From Thelephora terrestris (Eukaryota > Basidiomycota > Agaricomycetes > Thelephorales > Thelephoraceae): 64,000 nucleotides of DNA. The stretch spans positions 930,001 to 994,000 of the forward strand of contig WIUZ02000014.1 in the NCBI GenBank assembly GCA_015956445.1, written 5' to 3'. Under the pieces are notes generated by a model that was not told where the DNA came from, made no database searches, and worked only from the letters and a program-made list of their open reading frames with translations. How positions within the stretch are numbered: the stretch's first letter is position 1; every line of letters starts with the position of its first letter. The position numbers were made by a program, and so were the translations under genes. Of this stretch, positions 34,902 through 48,400 are shown in pieces.

Positions 34902-36343
34902 ATGACTTCTCTGAACGACGAACAGCTGGTTCAGTATGGCGAAAGATCAAGAGGAAAGGTCGTCCTCATCACCGGTACGTGTCAGTGCGTCAACGTGTTG
35001 CCACATCCAGCTGATTAGAAGCGCATGCGCCGCGCCCTAGGTGCTGCAGCTGGGATCGGTAAAGAAACCGCGTTGGTCTTCGCGCAGTTCGAGTGAGTTC
35101 TCTATAAAAGTAGATCCATCGAACGTGCGTCGAGTGCATCTACGACAGGGCAAAGCTCGTGTTGGGTGACCTCAACGGTGCCGGCATCGATGAAGTGGTG
35201 GCGCAAATCAAAAAGTCTGGAGGGTACGTGGTTGACGTCGCCCGAAAATTTTCCGGTGCAGGTTTGTGCGTGGTCCCTTGACACGAACGTTTGCAAACAG
35301 ACAGGCGGTTGGCCAGAAGTGTGACGTCACGAATTGGGATAGCCAACTGGCGTTGTTTGAACTCGGGATATCGACGTTTGGTGCTATAGACGTGGTGGTA
35401 TGTTCTTCCGTTTGGGTTGACGCGTTGTTAATGACACGTGGTCATGCAATAGGTGGCAAACGCTGGTATTACTGAGAACGGTGTTTTTTACAGCTCTCAG
35501 GTGGTAGACGGCAAACCCCAAAAGCCATCTACCGCGACCCTCGACGTTAATATCAATGGTGTCATCTACTGTGCGTGTGATCCTAGCTTCCTTCCGTTGT
35601 GCGGCATTTTGATGAGCCTTAAGCAATATCCTTGGCCCTTCACTACCTGGATCTTAACAGGGCATCACCGTCTGACCTCAAGGCGATCGTTGTAATGGGT
35701 TCCATGGGTGAGAAGTTTATTTCGACGTATTATCGGTGGCGTCTAATTCTCTGAGTCCGTGTAGCGTCTTGGATGTCCATCCCCACTGCCCCCATGTACA
35801 GTGCCAGCAAACACGCCGTACTCGGTTTTGCTCGCTCTGTCGCCGTAACGGTGAAGAGCAGGAATATACGGGTCAACGTTATCCACCCCTTCTTCAGCGG
35901 TAAGTGCCCTGAAATTCCACTGATATCAAAACAGGGAGCCCTGAAAAGTGTACAGCGACTGGCATCTTGAACACGGTTAACAGGCTTTTCCTTGCAGGTC
36001 TTCCCATGGTCCCAGTACACCGAATCGCGATCACAACGTTGTATGCGGCAACCCACCCAGACCTTGAAACCACCGGGTCGGTGTTTACGTTGATTGATGA
36101 TGGGCCTATTTTGCACCTCGAAAACGAAATCATCAAGGGGGGAGTTTATGATATCGTGAGCAACAGAGCCGCACAGCTCTCTGGGTGAGCACGTCTCTTT
36201 TGTAGTCCCTGGCTTTTCTAATGGACCACAGCACCATCACGTACCTGCGTGTTGGCGTCGATGTCGCAAAGATTTTGGCCCCGAAGGTACTAAAAGTTGC
36301 GGTCCCTGTGGGGCTTGCAGCGTTGGCTTATTCGTTCACATAA
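34902..36343 (+). CDS. Short-chain dehydrogenase/reductase, tandem copy 2
   Basis: Exons 34902-34974, 35041-35092, 35149-35223, 35301-35397, 35453-35570, 35624-35707, 35765-35899, 35956-36184 and 36232-36343 give 324 residues. Cofactor motif TGGAAAGIG, KLVLGDLNGAG, CDVTNWDSQLALFE, VVANAGIT, VVMGSMASW and catalytic YSASKHAVLG. The first six exons are 73, 52, 75, 97, 118 and 84 nt, exactly as in the copy at 31271; copy 2 has one additional intron (35900-35955) after HPFFS. The C-terminus again carries a hydrophobic segment (VAVPVGLAALAYSF), supporting a shared membrane-associated location. Substrate unknown. A tRNA gene follows 109 nt downstream. Confidence 0.93.
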
Positions 36344-36452
36344 ATAGAATGTAGTTGTACCTTTTCAAACTTCTGCGGCAGGAATTTGGGTGATCAGGTT
36401 ATCGGCAGCGGGGCTTGAGCACGTGGGAGCCTATTGCTATTCAATCACAACA

Positions 36453-36539
36453 GCCCGCGTAGCTCAATCGGATAGAGCGTCAGACTCTTAGCTTACGCCG
36501 GCGATCTGAAGGCTGCGAGTTCGACCCTCGCCGTGGGCT
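36453..36539 (+). tRNA. tRNA-Lys (CTT anticodon) with 13-nt intron
   Basis: The seven-pair acceptor stem joins 36453-36459 to 36532-36538 (one G-T pair). D arm TAGCTCAATCGGATAGAGC, T arm with GAGTTCGACCCTC. The anticodon stem pairs TCAGA (36480-36484) with TCTGA (36505-36509); the loop reads CT-CTT-A then a 13-nt intron 36491-36503 at the canonical position after base 37, giving anticodon CTT (36487-36489). A T-run at 36543-36548 is a normal RNA polymerase III terminator. The discriminator base appears to be T, which is unusual for tRNA-Lys. Confidence 0.9.
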
Positions 36540-37559
36540 AGTCTTTTTTCACATTCTCGGCCCTGTGAACTTCTTGTATTGTAACCGCTGAGAGGTATTC
36601 ATCGGCCACCCGTTCCGGGATGATAGATTTTCTTATCTGTTATGTATACTTGGTGTGTATATGAATATAGGAATTGTACACAGCCAGGTAACCATGGGAT
36701 GTCAACGGTTTGGCAACCGAAAGCCTCCGAACGCCCGTGAAAATTAGATTGAGCTCCGCGGCGTCAACGTCAAATACGCATAAGCGATACAAGACGGCCC
36801 ACGGATACTGGAGAGATGTATCCGGAACTGAGTAGGGTGTATTGCGTCCCATAAATTGAGAAGGATCTTCCAATATGAAATCATCGACGGCCCTATGGTA
36901 AGCGGTTTGGTGAGCCACGCCTGTGGAACCGACGCTGTAGAAGGCAGAAACGGACACGGATGCCCGTTCGAAGGTCAGTCTCCGGCCACCGGCCAGTGTC
37001 TTAGCAAACAGGAGCCGCGGGATCTTGCTTTTTTTTCACGGATGAACGTGAGCGTTGAGAGACGCACGCATACGTTGAACGTTGACGGCTATGGGTGAAA
37101 TTTTCGTAAGTATCGCCTGGCACTCTGACCAGCTGGTCGTTTCCCCCCCTCAGGACGTCGATGTCCTCGTGCGTATGTCTTGTGACTGGGGAGGTCGTGT
37201 GAGCGCGACAATCCTATTCGGATACATCCGATGCTAAGCTACGACTCACACGAGGACGTTCAATGCCACGTTCTAAGCAAAAGCACAGACGGTTCTTAGA
37301 CAAAACGTTTATGCGACTTGCTTTTCGCAACTGATTTTTGTGAGGTTACCGCCGAGTTAACCTCACCCTTGTCCCATGTGCGTCCTCGAGCCCAAAGTAA
37401 CTACTCCCGATCGACGCACGTTCGTCCCAATCTGCAACTCAATCCACTTCCTCTGACCGCTTTTATTGGAAAGTATGACCTCTGTCCGGTCCCATCTCTC
37501 CCCTCTTTCGTTTTCAAACCTACCTCACAGCTACTCACCACATCTCCCCATTATTCCCC
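36540..37559. other. Intergenic region, tRNA / bHLH gene
   Basis: About 1 kb. After the polymerase III terminator only short, overlapping frames on both strands are seen. The 150 nt before the bHLH ATG are C/T-rich, as in many fungal promoters and leaders. Confidence 0.45.
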
Positions 37560-38516
37560 ATGTCTGCTGCTGCTTTCGATTCTCCCCCCCACAGGCACAA
37601 ACGTGCGAAAACCGCCGCTTCGCCCCCAGAGGCAACGCACACGACAAGGAGACGCAGTGCGGACGAAGAACACGTCCCCTCAGAGTCGGACGAGCTCGAG
37701 GGCGACAACGATTCTGACTACCATGAGGCTACTATTCCCCCTTCCTCGGCCCAGACAAAGGGTCGACCTAAGAAATCTGGAAAAATCTCCAGGTCGGCAC
37801 GCGACTCCCTTCGGAGGCAGAACCACTCTCGCATCGAAAAGGCCCGTCGGACCAAGATAAACGAGGCCCTCGACACTCTTCGCGCTCTTGTCCCCCCGAC
37901 CGTCCATGAGGATGAGAACGATGAGGATGAAGAAGGCGCAGAAGGGAGGAAGCGCGGCCAGCAGAAGGAATTCAAACTCGAGATCTTAGTCAGGACGGTC
38001 ACCTACATGAAGCAGCTTATCTCTCGGGTCGAGGAACTCGAGGCAAAGAAATGTCAATCTCGACCATCGGTATCACAACCTCGAGGTCTCAAAAGGAAGC
38101 GGGACGAAATCTTCCAGCAGATTCTCGACGAGGAGCCCGTTCCTGTCCCCACTTCGAGAGGCCGAGGTGATTCTGCCTCGCGCGCTTCCACGACGTCCCC
38201 TCTTCTTCCCCCTATCTCCACCTTATTCCAACGCCAGAACACGAGCCTGACTTCGTTGCCGAGTCCGGATCAGCTGCCATCCCCGCCTGCCACCGCAGAA
38301 TTTCGACCGAGATCGGATTCCCTTGAGCATTCTTACTCAGCCCGGCTCCCTTCCTTGACCCTCCCCTCTCCAAGAAGCGACAGGTCACAGCCCTCCCAGG
38401 ATGATGAGTCTGCCGCGACTCTGTTGTTGCATATGAAAGGCCGTTCTCCTTCTTTAACCTCCCCGACGACGAATCCTCTTATTCAGACCCCCGGTTCTGC
38501 GCTTGGTTTATCATAG
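37560..38516 (+). CDS. Basic helix-loop-helix transcription factor
   Basis: Intronless, 318 residues. Residues 1-75 are disordered and acidic with a basic patch; residues 78-170 form the bHLH: basic region RRQNHSRIEKARRTKINEAL, helix 1 ALDTLRALVP, an unusually long acidic loop (DENDEDEEGAEG), then helix 2 LEILVRTVTYMKQLISRVEEL. The basic region has the His-Glu-Arg type spacing (H-x3-E-x2-R), so binding to an E-box is expected. The C-terminal half is Ser/Pro-rich with several SP and SPP sites that could be phosphorylated. The KRKRDE segment at about residue 180 may be a nuclear signal. The specific regulator cannot be named from sequence. Confidence 0.9.
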   Translation: MSAAAFDSPPHRHKRAKTAASPPEATHTTRRRSADEEHVPSESDELEGDNDSDYHEATIPPSSAQTKGRPKKSGKISRSARDSLRRQNHSRIEKARRTKINEALDTLRALVPPTVHEDENDEDEEGAEGRKRGQQKEFKLEILVRTVTYMKQLISRVEELEAKKCQSRPSVSQPRGLKRKRDEIFQQILDEEPVPVPTSRGRGDSASRASTTSPLLPPISTLFQRQNTSLTSLPSPDQLPSPPATAEFRPRSDSLEHSYSARLPSLTLPSPRSDRSQPSQDDESAATLLLHMKGRSPSLTSPTTNPLIQTPGSALGLS

Positions 38517-38883
38517 ACTTAGATTGGGCGTGCCCAGACGATCTTATCATTATTCCTTTGTTATCATCATTGTAATTCAGTACCCTCTTGTGGCCACAAA
38601 AATGATTGTAGATGTATTAAAAGAGCCACGCTCTCTCCGTTGCTGGGCGCGCGCGTCGCTTTGGCTATCAGAGGATTATTTTCTGAATATCGCGTGCGTA
38701 TATAGCGTGCGTATATAGACCCAGTCCAAGACGATGGCTGGCAGCACTAATCATCGGGTTGCGGATCCGGAGGCAAACACCGTGGGATCCCAACGACGCG
38801 CACCACGTCACGATTTCGTTCCCGCTGTCGTGACGGGTAATTCCAATTCCTCAACCCCGTCGTTCTCCTCTTACCCTTTCCCA
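38517..38883. other. Intergenic region, bHLH gene / SEC11
   Basis: A 367-nt gap. It contains an exact tandem duplication of 13 nt (GCGTGCGTATATA) at 38692-38704 and 38705-38717, giving two TATATA-like sites 13 nt apart upstream of SEC11. Confidence 0.5.
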
Positions 38884-39773
38884 ATGTTTGCTGAAGAGCT
38901 GAAGACGATGCAACGCCTTGGCTGGCGACATGTACTACTCCCTCTTCCTCTTTATCGTGACGATGAACTGACCACGCATGATCGACTTGCAATATCTAGA
39001 TCCTGCTACAAGTACTCAACTTTGCATCAGTCATGGCTTCCGGTCTCATGATCTGGAAAGGTCTCGGACTCTTGACCAACACAGAGTCTCCAATTGTCGT
39101 AGTTCTGAGGTATCTTCTCCACATACACTTTTGCCCGGCGAAGGACACGGAGAGTTGACTGTATCGTTTCGGACCTTGTCAGTGGATCTATGGAGCCCGC
39201 GTTCTACCGCGGAGACTTGCTCTTCCTCACGAATCCTCCTCAACAACGGTACAATATTGGTGACATCACGGTATACAAGATTCCTGGGGCGGATATACCG
39301 ATCGTGCATCGAGTGTTGGAGACTCATGATGTCGTGCCAAGGAAATCCAAGTGAGCTGAATGCCATTGGATCTTCCAAGCAATTAATTCACGCATGTCTA
39401 TTGAGCAGCAGGAACAAGAAGGCGGTCGTACCGAACCCGGAGGATCAACTCGTGTTAACAAAGGGAGACAACAACCCGGTGGACGACATCGCTCTGTACC
39501 GCGGTCTCAAACACTTGGAGAGGAAGCACGTCGTTGGGAAAGTTAGAGGGTACGTCCCCGCGCTTGTCGTCCTTGGCTAGATTCCATTTCTCAGCCGGAT
39601 ATGTTCAGGTTCTTGCCATATGTGGGCTACATCACCATCGCCATGGTGAGTTTGGCTACGCTCTGGTGTTACTCCCGCGACGCTGACTGTACAATACACA
39701 GAACGATTTCCCTCAGCTCAAATATGCCCTGATCGGCGGTCTGGGCCTGCTGGCGCTCGTGCAGAGAGAGTGA
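38884..39773 (+). CDS. sec11: Signal peptidase complex catalytic subunit SEC11
   Basis: ER membrane serine protease removing signal peptides. Exons 38884-38931, 39000-39109, 39183-39350, 39412-39549, 39609-39645 and 39702-39773 give 190 residues, near the normal size. N-terminal membrane segment [19 protein letters not shown]; catalytic Ser in [20 protein letters not shown]; catalytic His in [11 protein letters not shown]; Asp-containing [11 protein letters not shown]-terminal [18 protein letters not shown]. The frame continues upstream to 38734 with a further ATG, but MFAEEL at 38884 is where the family normally starts. The secreted proteins in this window would be its substrates only in the general sense that all secretory proteins are. 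Confidence 0.96.
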
Positions 39774-40550
39774 TACTACTACTGTGTAATGTCATACTAA
39801 TACTATTGCTTTCATTTTCCGAACCCCAGCTCCGCTCCTACTTAACAACGACTGTTATCCGCGTTGATCCCCTTGTCGAGCGCCCCTACCCCCGAAAATT
39901 TCCTCAACGCGAGTGGCCCAGGGGGTATGATCAGCTGACCCTGTGCACGGCCTTGCACCCTGTTCCCATAACCAAGGGATCCATCGCTAACACCTTCACA
40001 GTCGGATGTCGCTAGAGATAGCACCTTGACTAGGTTGGGGGAGCTACCAACACGCGACGCCTCGCCTTTTGTGTGCGTTGATCGTGTGGCTGAATTCCAG
40101 CCCTCTCTTTCCGCCATCGGCAGTGTAAGTTGCAACATATCCTCTCTGTATCCTCATATTGAGGTCGTGATAATCGAAGAGAATCTCGTTATCCGTATTC
40201 CATTGGCCCTGACGTGGCCGCGTAAACAGTGCGTATCGCTCACCATACGTCACCCGGGAGCCCCTGTTTGAAACATGGCCTAGGTTCACTCTTCATTTCC
40301 CGGTATTGGGTTCTCCAACGATTGGGCAGGGCCCCTGCGGTTTCCGGGAGTGGCACATCAGGTGAGGCAGCCAACCAGGTTTGCGGGCCGCGTTATCAGT
40401 CTAGAACACCGGCTTTTGGGGTGTTTCATGACACGCCGATTCCATGAACCCGCTCACCTAAGTATATGTGCTGCACCTGCCCCCCGCTTTGATTCTTCCA
40501 CCTACCACCATTCGTCCTCCCTCACCGCCGCTTCCGTGCTACCGTGCAAC
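39774..40550. other. Intergenic region, SEC11 / WH1-domain gene
   Basis: About 0.8 kb with only short frames. A frame open upstream of the next gene from 40350 begins with a non-ATG codon and is not taken as coding. No RNA gene or repeat seen. Confidence 0.45.
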
Positions 40551-41664
40551 ATGCCACACTACGCAACAACCACCCTCACCGCCGATGACAAACGCCGGGT
40601 CATATCCGCACTCCCACCTTCGACCAGCCATATCTTCGCGATGGCTCGAGGACAGATCTATCATGCACCATTTACTGCTACCTCTCCTTCCGAGTGGGAG
40701 CCCCTCGATTTGCGTGGGGCGATCGTGTTCGGGAGGGAAGCAAGGGAATATGAGATTCGAGATGACGCGTCCTCGGAAAAATCGTCGCTCGGCTCGTTCA
40801 AGTCTGCCGGAACGTCTGGGACGTCTCGCAGTTCCATGATGGTCGCTGGCGCTGTGAGTGAGGAACCCGAGTCTATGCCTGGGATGGGAGAGGGTGATGG
40901 GGTCACAGACCTCGCTGGAGGCTTGAAGGTCAGGGACGACGACGATTTGTGGTTTAGGCTTGTGGAGATCGGCCCGCATCAGAAGAAACTCGCCAAGGTC
41001 GTGTGGAGGCAACCCGTGTTACCCGCAAGTTCGGATTACAGGGTGTTGGTTCCGTTCTTCCACGGGTTTTCGGGAAACGTGAGTGCGGAATGTTCATTTC
41101 GGTTATGCGCTGGTGCGATTGAGCGGTCGGTCTGATTACGTCGTGGTTTTGTAGAGCCGGCTGTTTGGATTCAAGTTTGAGGATGACGATGAGGCGCACC
41201 AGTTCTATGAAGCTGTGATGGTTCGTACTAGGGCAAGACGTAAGTCTACTTTACGTCCCATCTCGCTCCACTTTCGTCTCGTATCTCACCCTTCTTTGAT
41301 CATGTGCACTTCCTAGCTCTCGTAAAACCAAGCTCGGGTCCACTTTCATGGGGCAAATCCGTCCGCCGACGAAAGACGAAGACCTTCACTCCAACCTTGA
41401 ATCAGATCACAGACCCTGAGCCAGGGAGCTTCCAACATAAAGCCCACGTGGGACTCGATGAGAGTGGCAATGTCGTGGCTGAGGGTGGAGTGGATAGGAG
41501 GTGGACCGATGTTTTGGGCGGACCCGCACGGCCGAAGGTCAGTTGTATCTATGTTGAGGCGTTCGGATCGACGCTGACGTTGATCCTTACGCGGTGTTAT
41601 ATAGCCTCAACGATCTTCCACCATTCTCGGCTCGAGCAGGTTGAGAAAATATCTACTGGACTGA
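40551..41664 (+). CDS. WH1 (EVH1) domain protein, WASP N-terminus-like
   Basis: Exons 40551-41078, 41155-41239, 41317-41537 and 41605-41664 give 297 residues. Residues about 15-210 form a WH1 domain interrupted by a Ser-rich insert: IFAMARGQIYHA, DLWFRLVEIG, KVVWRQPVLP, then FFHGFSGNSRLFGFKFEDDD and AHQFYEAVMVRTRA. A downstream FQHKAHVGLDESGN resembles a CRIB motif (HxxHVG), which binds Rho GTPases in WASP. There is no proline-rich or VCA actin-nucleating region, so it is not a full WASP. A role in actin regulation is inferred. The last intron (41538-41604) has a good branch-site word CTGACG; reading through instead would give another tail to 41759. Confidence 0.85.
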
Positions 41665-42311
41665 TAACGATGCCGATGTCTGACCCTTCCCTACCTCCCT
41701 TATCGGTCTTCTACTTCCCCCCTTCTATGGACGATTGTTCGAACTTTGGAGATCTGTGATCTTTTTGTGCCATCGCGTCGATCTCGGTGTTCGCATGCGG
41801 ATCGCCGCTGGCGAACGGTTTAGCTTGTATATGTATTATGTATGTATGCGGATTTTGGAGAATGGAACGCGGAATTTGCAGGTTTCGCGGGGCTAAGGCT
41901 CAGCACTAGAAATGTACGATTTCGGAATCCCATCCGATCAGCTCCGTTAGGGTTGGCGATGCCAGACAGTCACGGTGGCGAGGCTTGACTTGCTTTGTTG
42001 GCTTGTGCCTGTGACCCACTTCTGAATCAGTGATGGTCGAAGGTGGAATGGGTCATGTGTACCACCGAAATCGGTATCGTGAGCCATTCGAAGACTAAAG
42101 TGTGGTGTACCGCATGGTATCTATCAGCTTTCTAATAAAGCATGCCGTCCCACACTCCCGTGGAGGGCGCTCCGCGGGCTGAGTCGTGCAATAGAGTAAA
42201 GGCAAGGTACGTATTCGCAAGCTATAAGAGGATCGAACCGGGGAGAGATGAGTCAAGCCTAGGAGACGAAGTCTTCTGCACCCCGCAAAGTAGAACAGCG
42301 AGCCATCGACC
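41665..42311. other. Intergenic region, WH1 gene / PLP enzyme gene
   Basis: About 0.65 kb; TATGTATTATGTATGTATG at about 41827-41846 may be part of the 3' UTR. No coding frame of note. Confidence 0.4.
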
Positions 42312-44044
<1,733 letters not shown>

Positions 44045-45468
44045 TTTCCGAACGTTGTACTAAGAAAAACAAAACATATGTATGCGAGATCAAATCGAGA
44101 GGGAAACGTGAAAAGTTCCGAAAGAGGTGAGAGGTCTATGAGTGCGCCAACTCTTGGTGGCGCCGTCAGAAAAACTGAAGGTAGACAAATGGCGCTGGTT
44201 ACTTCGTCGACGTTAGAATGTCTCCTTCTTTGCGGTTCCGCTACAATCACGGACACGGGAGCCCAAATGGACGACTTCGTCACAACTCTCGTCTCCGCCC
44301 ATGGGTCGCGCCTGAGGTACTTTTTTCACCGCTTGTTGATCTAGCCGCAGGCATTGGGTGATGTATGGGTTGGGATCAAAAGATTAGAACGGCATGTCAT
44401 CTGGATCAGACTTATGCACCTGGTGAGTTCTTGGCCAAAGATCAGTTCTGCAGTGAATTTACGAGTTCCAGGATTTGATCGGGGACTCGTTAACTGTCTA
44501 AAGCCACAGAACTGAATTTGCTCTACGTCACCCCCCTGGTAATTCGATTCGGAGAGTTCGAGTCTTTCCCACCCACCACGGCGGGAGTGATGAGGGTCGC
44601 GAACAAATGTAGTCCCACCCTGAGTCACAAAAATAAAATTTGTTGAGGATGTCTGGTGCGTGATTCAGATATCAAACACCCTGGGCGAATCTCACGAGGG
44701 ATCAGGTTGAAAGACAGGTCATCAAAGTGGGAGAAATGCGGAGAACGAGGGTAGAACTGGCACCATACGATTATACTTGATAAATTCCACGTTGGCGCAG
44801 GAAATGGCTTGCCCGTTTCTCGTTGCACCATAACTCCGCCGAATAAGACAAATCGACAAATTTCCTCGATTCGATGAGGGGCGAAGAGAGTTGAGGGTGC
44901 GGGAGACGTGATCAGATGGGACCCCAATGCCGCGGTTACTTCGGGGACATCGATCCGCGATGGCTACCTCTGGGGTGCCCGCGATCGCTGCTTCTAGAGC
45001 ACCCACATCTTACAAAGGGTGCGGCCTACAGAGGGAGCGGTACTAGTGTGAGTCACTAGGACGCACATTCGTGTAAGAGAAAGGCCAAGGAGGCGGCTTC
45101 GAAAGACCTGAACCCTCAGCGGGCGTCTAGCGTATCGCGTTCTGCGAGGAGTGCGGTGGCGTGTGGATAGGTACCGCACGATGACCAACTTCAGGATGCG
45201 TCTGGAGACCTTCCCCCTTCAACGATCTCCGCACCCGTTCGCTTACGACGACCACACGGCCGTCAACGTTCAGAGAAGTGGCGGTCGCATCCGCGAGACG
45301 TCGTTGAAGGACACGCCCAGCGACCCTCAGAAAATGGAGGCAAGGAAACTGCAGACGGGTGTTTTCCGCGCTTAGCGTTTGTTGGCCGAAGAAGCGAAAA
45401 ACGGCACGAGTCCCACGTGTCCGTCTTATCTGCTGCCACCACATCATCTACAACGAATCAACGACAAG
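44045..45468. other. Intergenic region before the NLR-type gene
   Basis: About 1.4 kb. Frames up to about 106 codons occur on both strands but overlap and have no recognisable family. I see no terminal repeats or RNA genes. Confidence 0.45.
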
Positions 45469-48400
45469 ATGGGTTTGCGAGATTTCCTCAGTATACCGAA
45501 AGGCCGTCGAGAGCGGAGCACAGCTAGGAGCGAGATGAGCCCCACCGAGGGCACAGGAGAAGTTGATCTGGCCCTGCCAAGTCTCACGACGGAATCAACT
45601 CCAGATCTTGAGATCGATGCCTCGTTTTCGACGGCTCCTGGTCCCTCTGCTGCTCGCGACCAGCGATCAAACGGTATGCAAACGACCTCTTCATAAATCG
45701 TCTATCTGACCGCTCTTCTCTGCTCGGTGCAGACCGCCGTTCCATTCCCGATCGATTTCGATCCATTCTCAACAGGGGATACAGCAAAGTCACAAAGTCC
45801 TTCAATGACACCGCATATCCCACGACAAAATTACTCCTCCGTGGGGTCAGAGACTGCGCAGATGCCTTTCCTCCGCTCAAGTCTGTCGCGGGAGGGCTCT
45901 GTTTCATCCTCGAAAATTGCGAGGTACGCACCTCCCCCTGCATCTGCTATTTACGTCTCTCAGAAACGCGCCAGAAAACAACAGCAAATAAGCAATCAAT
46001 AGAATCATTAGAGCCCCGAATCCGTGCGCTCGCTGGGTCACTCTGTGCGCCTGCTCTCAAGGGTGACACTGAAGAGCAATCAAGGAGAAATGATCTCGAA
46101 CGGTTAGACCATGCCCTACAATACCAGGTGCCAGCTCCTCTGACATGCGCTCACTAGGAAACTACGAGCCGTTAGTCAAGGTCTGGACCAGATGGCAAAA
46201 CAAGGGAACATCGAAGGCTTTTTTAGCAACCTCGAGAACGCCGAGAGGCTTAACGGACTGGTTGAGGACATCCGCAATGCAATGTTGGATTATCAGGTAT
46301 GTCTTGAAGATGCACCACCCGCACCTCTGACGTTTGCTTTAGACTTCTCTACAGCAAGATATCTATAACAAGAATTGTCAGCTTATTGTGCGCCCCACCC
46401 CCATGCTTTTACCCCCACAGACTAACCAATGGATAGGAATCTGCAGACCTTGCCATTCTTGACAGGATGTATCACACCCCAGATGCTGGATACCGCTATG
46501 GAAACAGGCAGGGATGCTTGAGGGGGACAAGGCAGGATGTCCTTGGGGAAATTGAACATTGGTTGATAAACAACAAAGACCAACGTGTTTTTTGGCTGAG
46601 CGGCTTGGCCGGAACCGGAAAATCTACCATCGCACAAACGTTCGCTGAAACAAGTTTTGCGGATGGAAAGCTTGGGGCAAGCTTCTTCTGTTCACGAGAC
46701 TTTGTGGACCGGAGCAATCTTCAGATGATCCTCCCGACCCTTGCTTTCCAGCTTGCCTACAAGTACCCCCATTTCCGTCAGCAGTTGCTACGGGTCTTGA
46801 AGGCAACACCCCATGTTGGACAGGAGTCCCTCTGCTCACAGATGGAGAACCTCATTGTCAGTCCACTCAAGGCTGCCTCCATCTCAATCCTCATCATCAT
46901 TGATGCCCTTGACGAGTGCAAGGATACAGAACCTGCATCTGCCATCCTTTCCATGCTCTCACGCTACACTGATAAAATACCCAATGTCAAATTCTTCATC
47001 ACTGGACGTCCTGAACCCCCCATCCGCTCTGGGTTCCGTCTCAAACCACTCCGCCCTATCACAGAAGTCCTCAGGCTCCATGATGTAGAACGATCATCTG
47101 TTGATGCAGATATCAAACTGTATCTCAGGAGTCAGTTAGCCAAGATTGTTGGGGCAAGGAGCGACTGCAACTTGACAAAGGAATGGCCAAGTTCAGATGA
47201 CCTCGATATTCTCTGCAAGAAGGCTGCTGGCCTGTTCATCTATGCCTCAACAGTTGTCAAATTTGTTGAATCCCCAAAACACCTTCCCACTCAGAGGCTT
47301 ACCCTCATCGTCTCCTCCCCACAAAATACTTCCCAGGAAGGAAAGTCAGGTGTTGACCGCCTCTACACCCAAATCCTGGAGCAAGCTTCCCATGGTGTAG
47401 ATCCAAGTGAGGAGGATTTCTACTCTGGTTTCAAGACTGTCCTTGGAACAGTGGTGCTGGTGTTCAACCCTCTCTCAGTGGGAGCACTTTCAGACCTCCT
47501 CCAAATGTCCAACATCCCTACTACCCTCCGCTCCCTCCACTCCCTCCTCCTTGTACCAGACCCAGAGAAGACATCAGACCCGGTCCAAGCCTTTCACAAG
47601 TCATTTCCTGACTTCCTCACAGATACCAACCGGTGTGGGGACAAATGGTTTTTTGTGAAGCCAAAGGTCCACCATGCAAAAATTTTGCTGTCATGCCTGA
47701 GGTTGATGAAGAAAAGGTTAAAGAGAAACATCTGTGATCTTGAAGACCATATGGTTTTTAATAAGGTGGAGGACTTTTCCACCCAAAAAAGCAATAAAAT
47801 TGGAGATGCCCTAGAATATGCCTGCCACTTTTGGACCAAGCACCTTCTGGAGATCCCTGGAAGCAGCCCCCACGCCAAGGAAATAGCAGAGGGTATAGAT
47901 GGATTCTCTACAACAAGCTTGTTGTATTGGATTGAGGTCCTTGCGCTTACAGGAAAACTTGGTGTTGGAGTTTATGCCATGAATGATGTTGAGCAATGGT
48001 GTGCTTTGGTGAGTGCTACTTAAACCAATTACTGAGACCCATAATAATGGTTGTTTAGGCAGGAGTTATGTGCAAGTGGACAAATGACACCCAACGCTTC
48101 CTGTTGGAACACTTTGATGCAATCAATGACTCTCCTTCCAATATATACCATTATGCCCTCCCATTTTCTCCTCCCTCATCATGGCTTCAAAAGTGCTACA
48201 GTGCAGAACTCTCAAATGAAGTCAAGGTGGTCAGAGGAGTTCCACTTGGGTGGGGAACATGTTCTCGAACTGTTGCTTTTGTTAGTAACCCACGGTCCAT
48301 CTCGCACTGGAACAACACTGTTGCAGTTGGCCTAGCATCTGGGGATATCATTATCTTGGATGCAGTTACTGGCAGCCAAACTGCTGTTCTTTCTGGTCAC

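Noticed and set aside
41538-41759. Longer C-terminus of the WH1 protein by reading through the last intron
   Set aside because: The intron has a good donor, a CTGAC branch word and an AG at the right distance; read-through gives unremarkable sequence.
44530-44590. Another T-loop-like GTTCGAGTC
   Set aside because: No other tRNA parts are present at the right distances.
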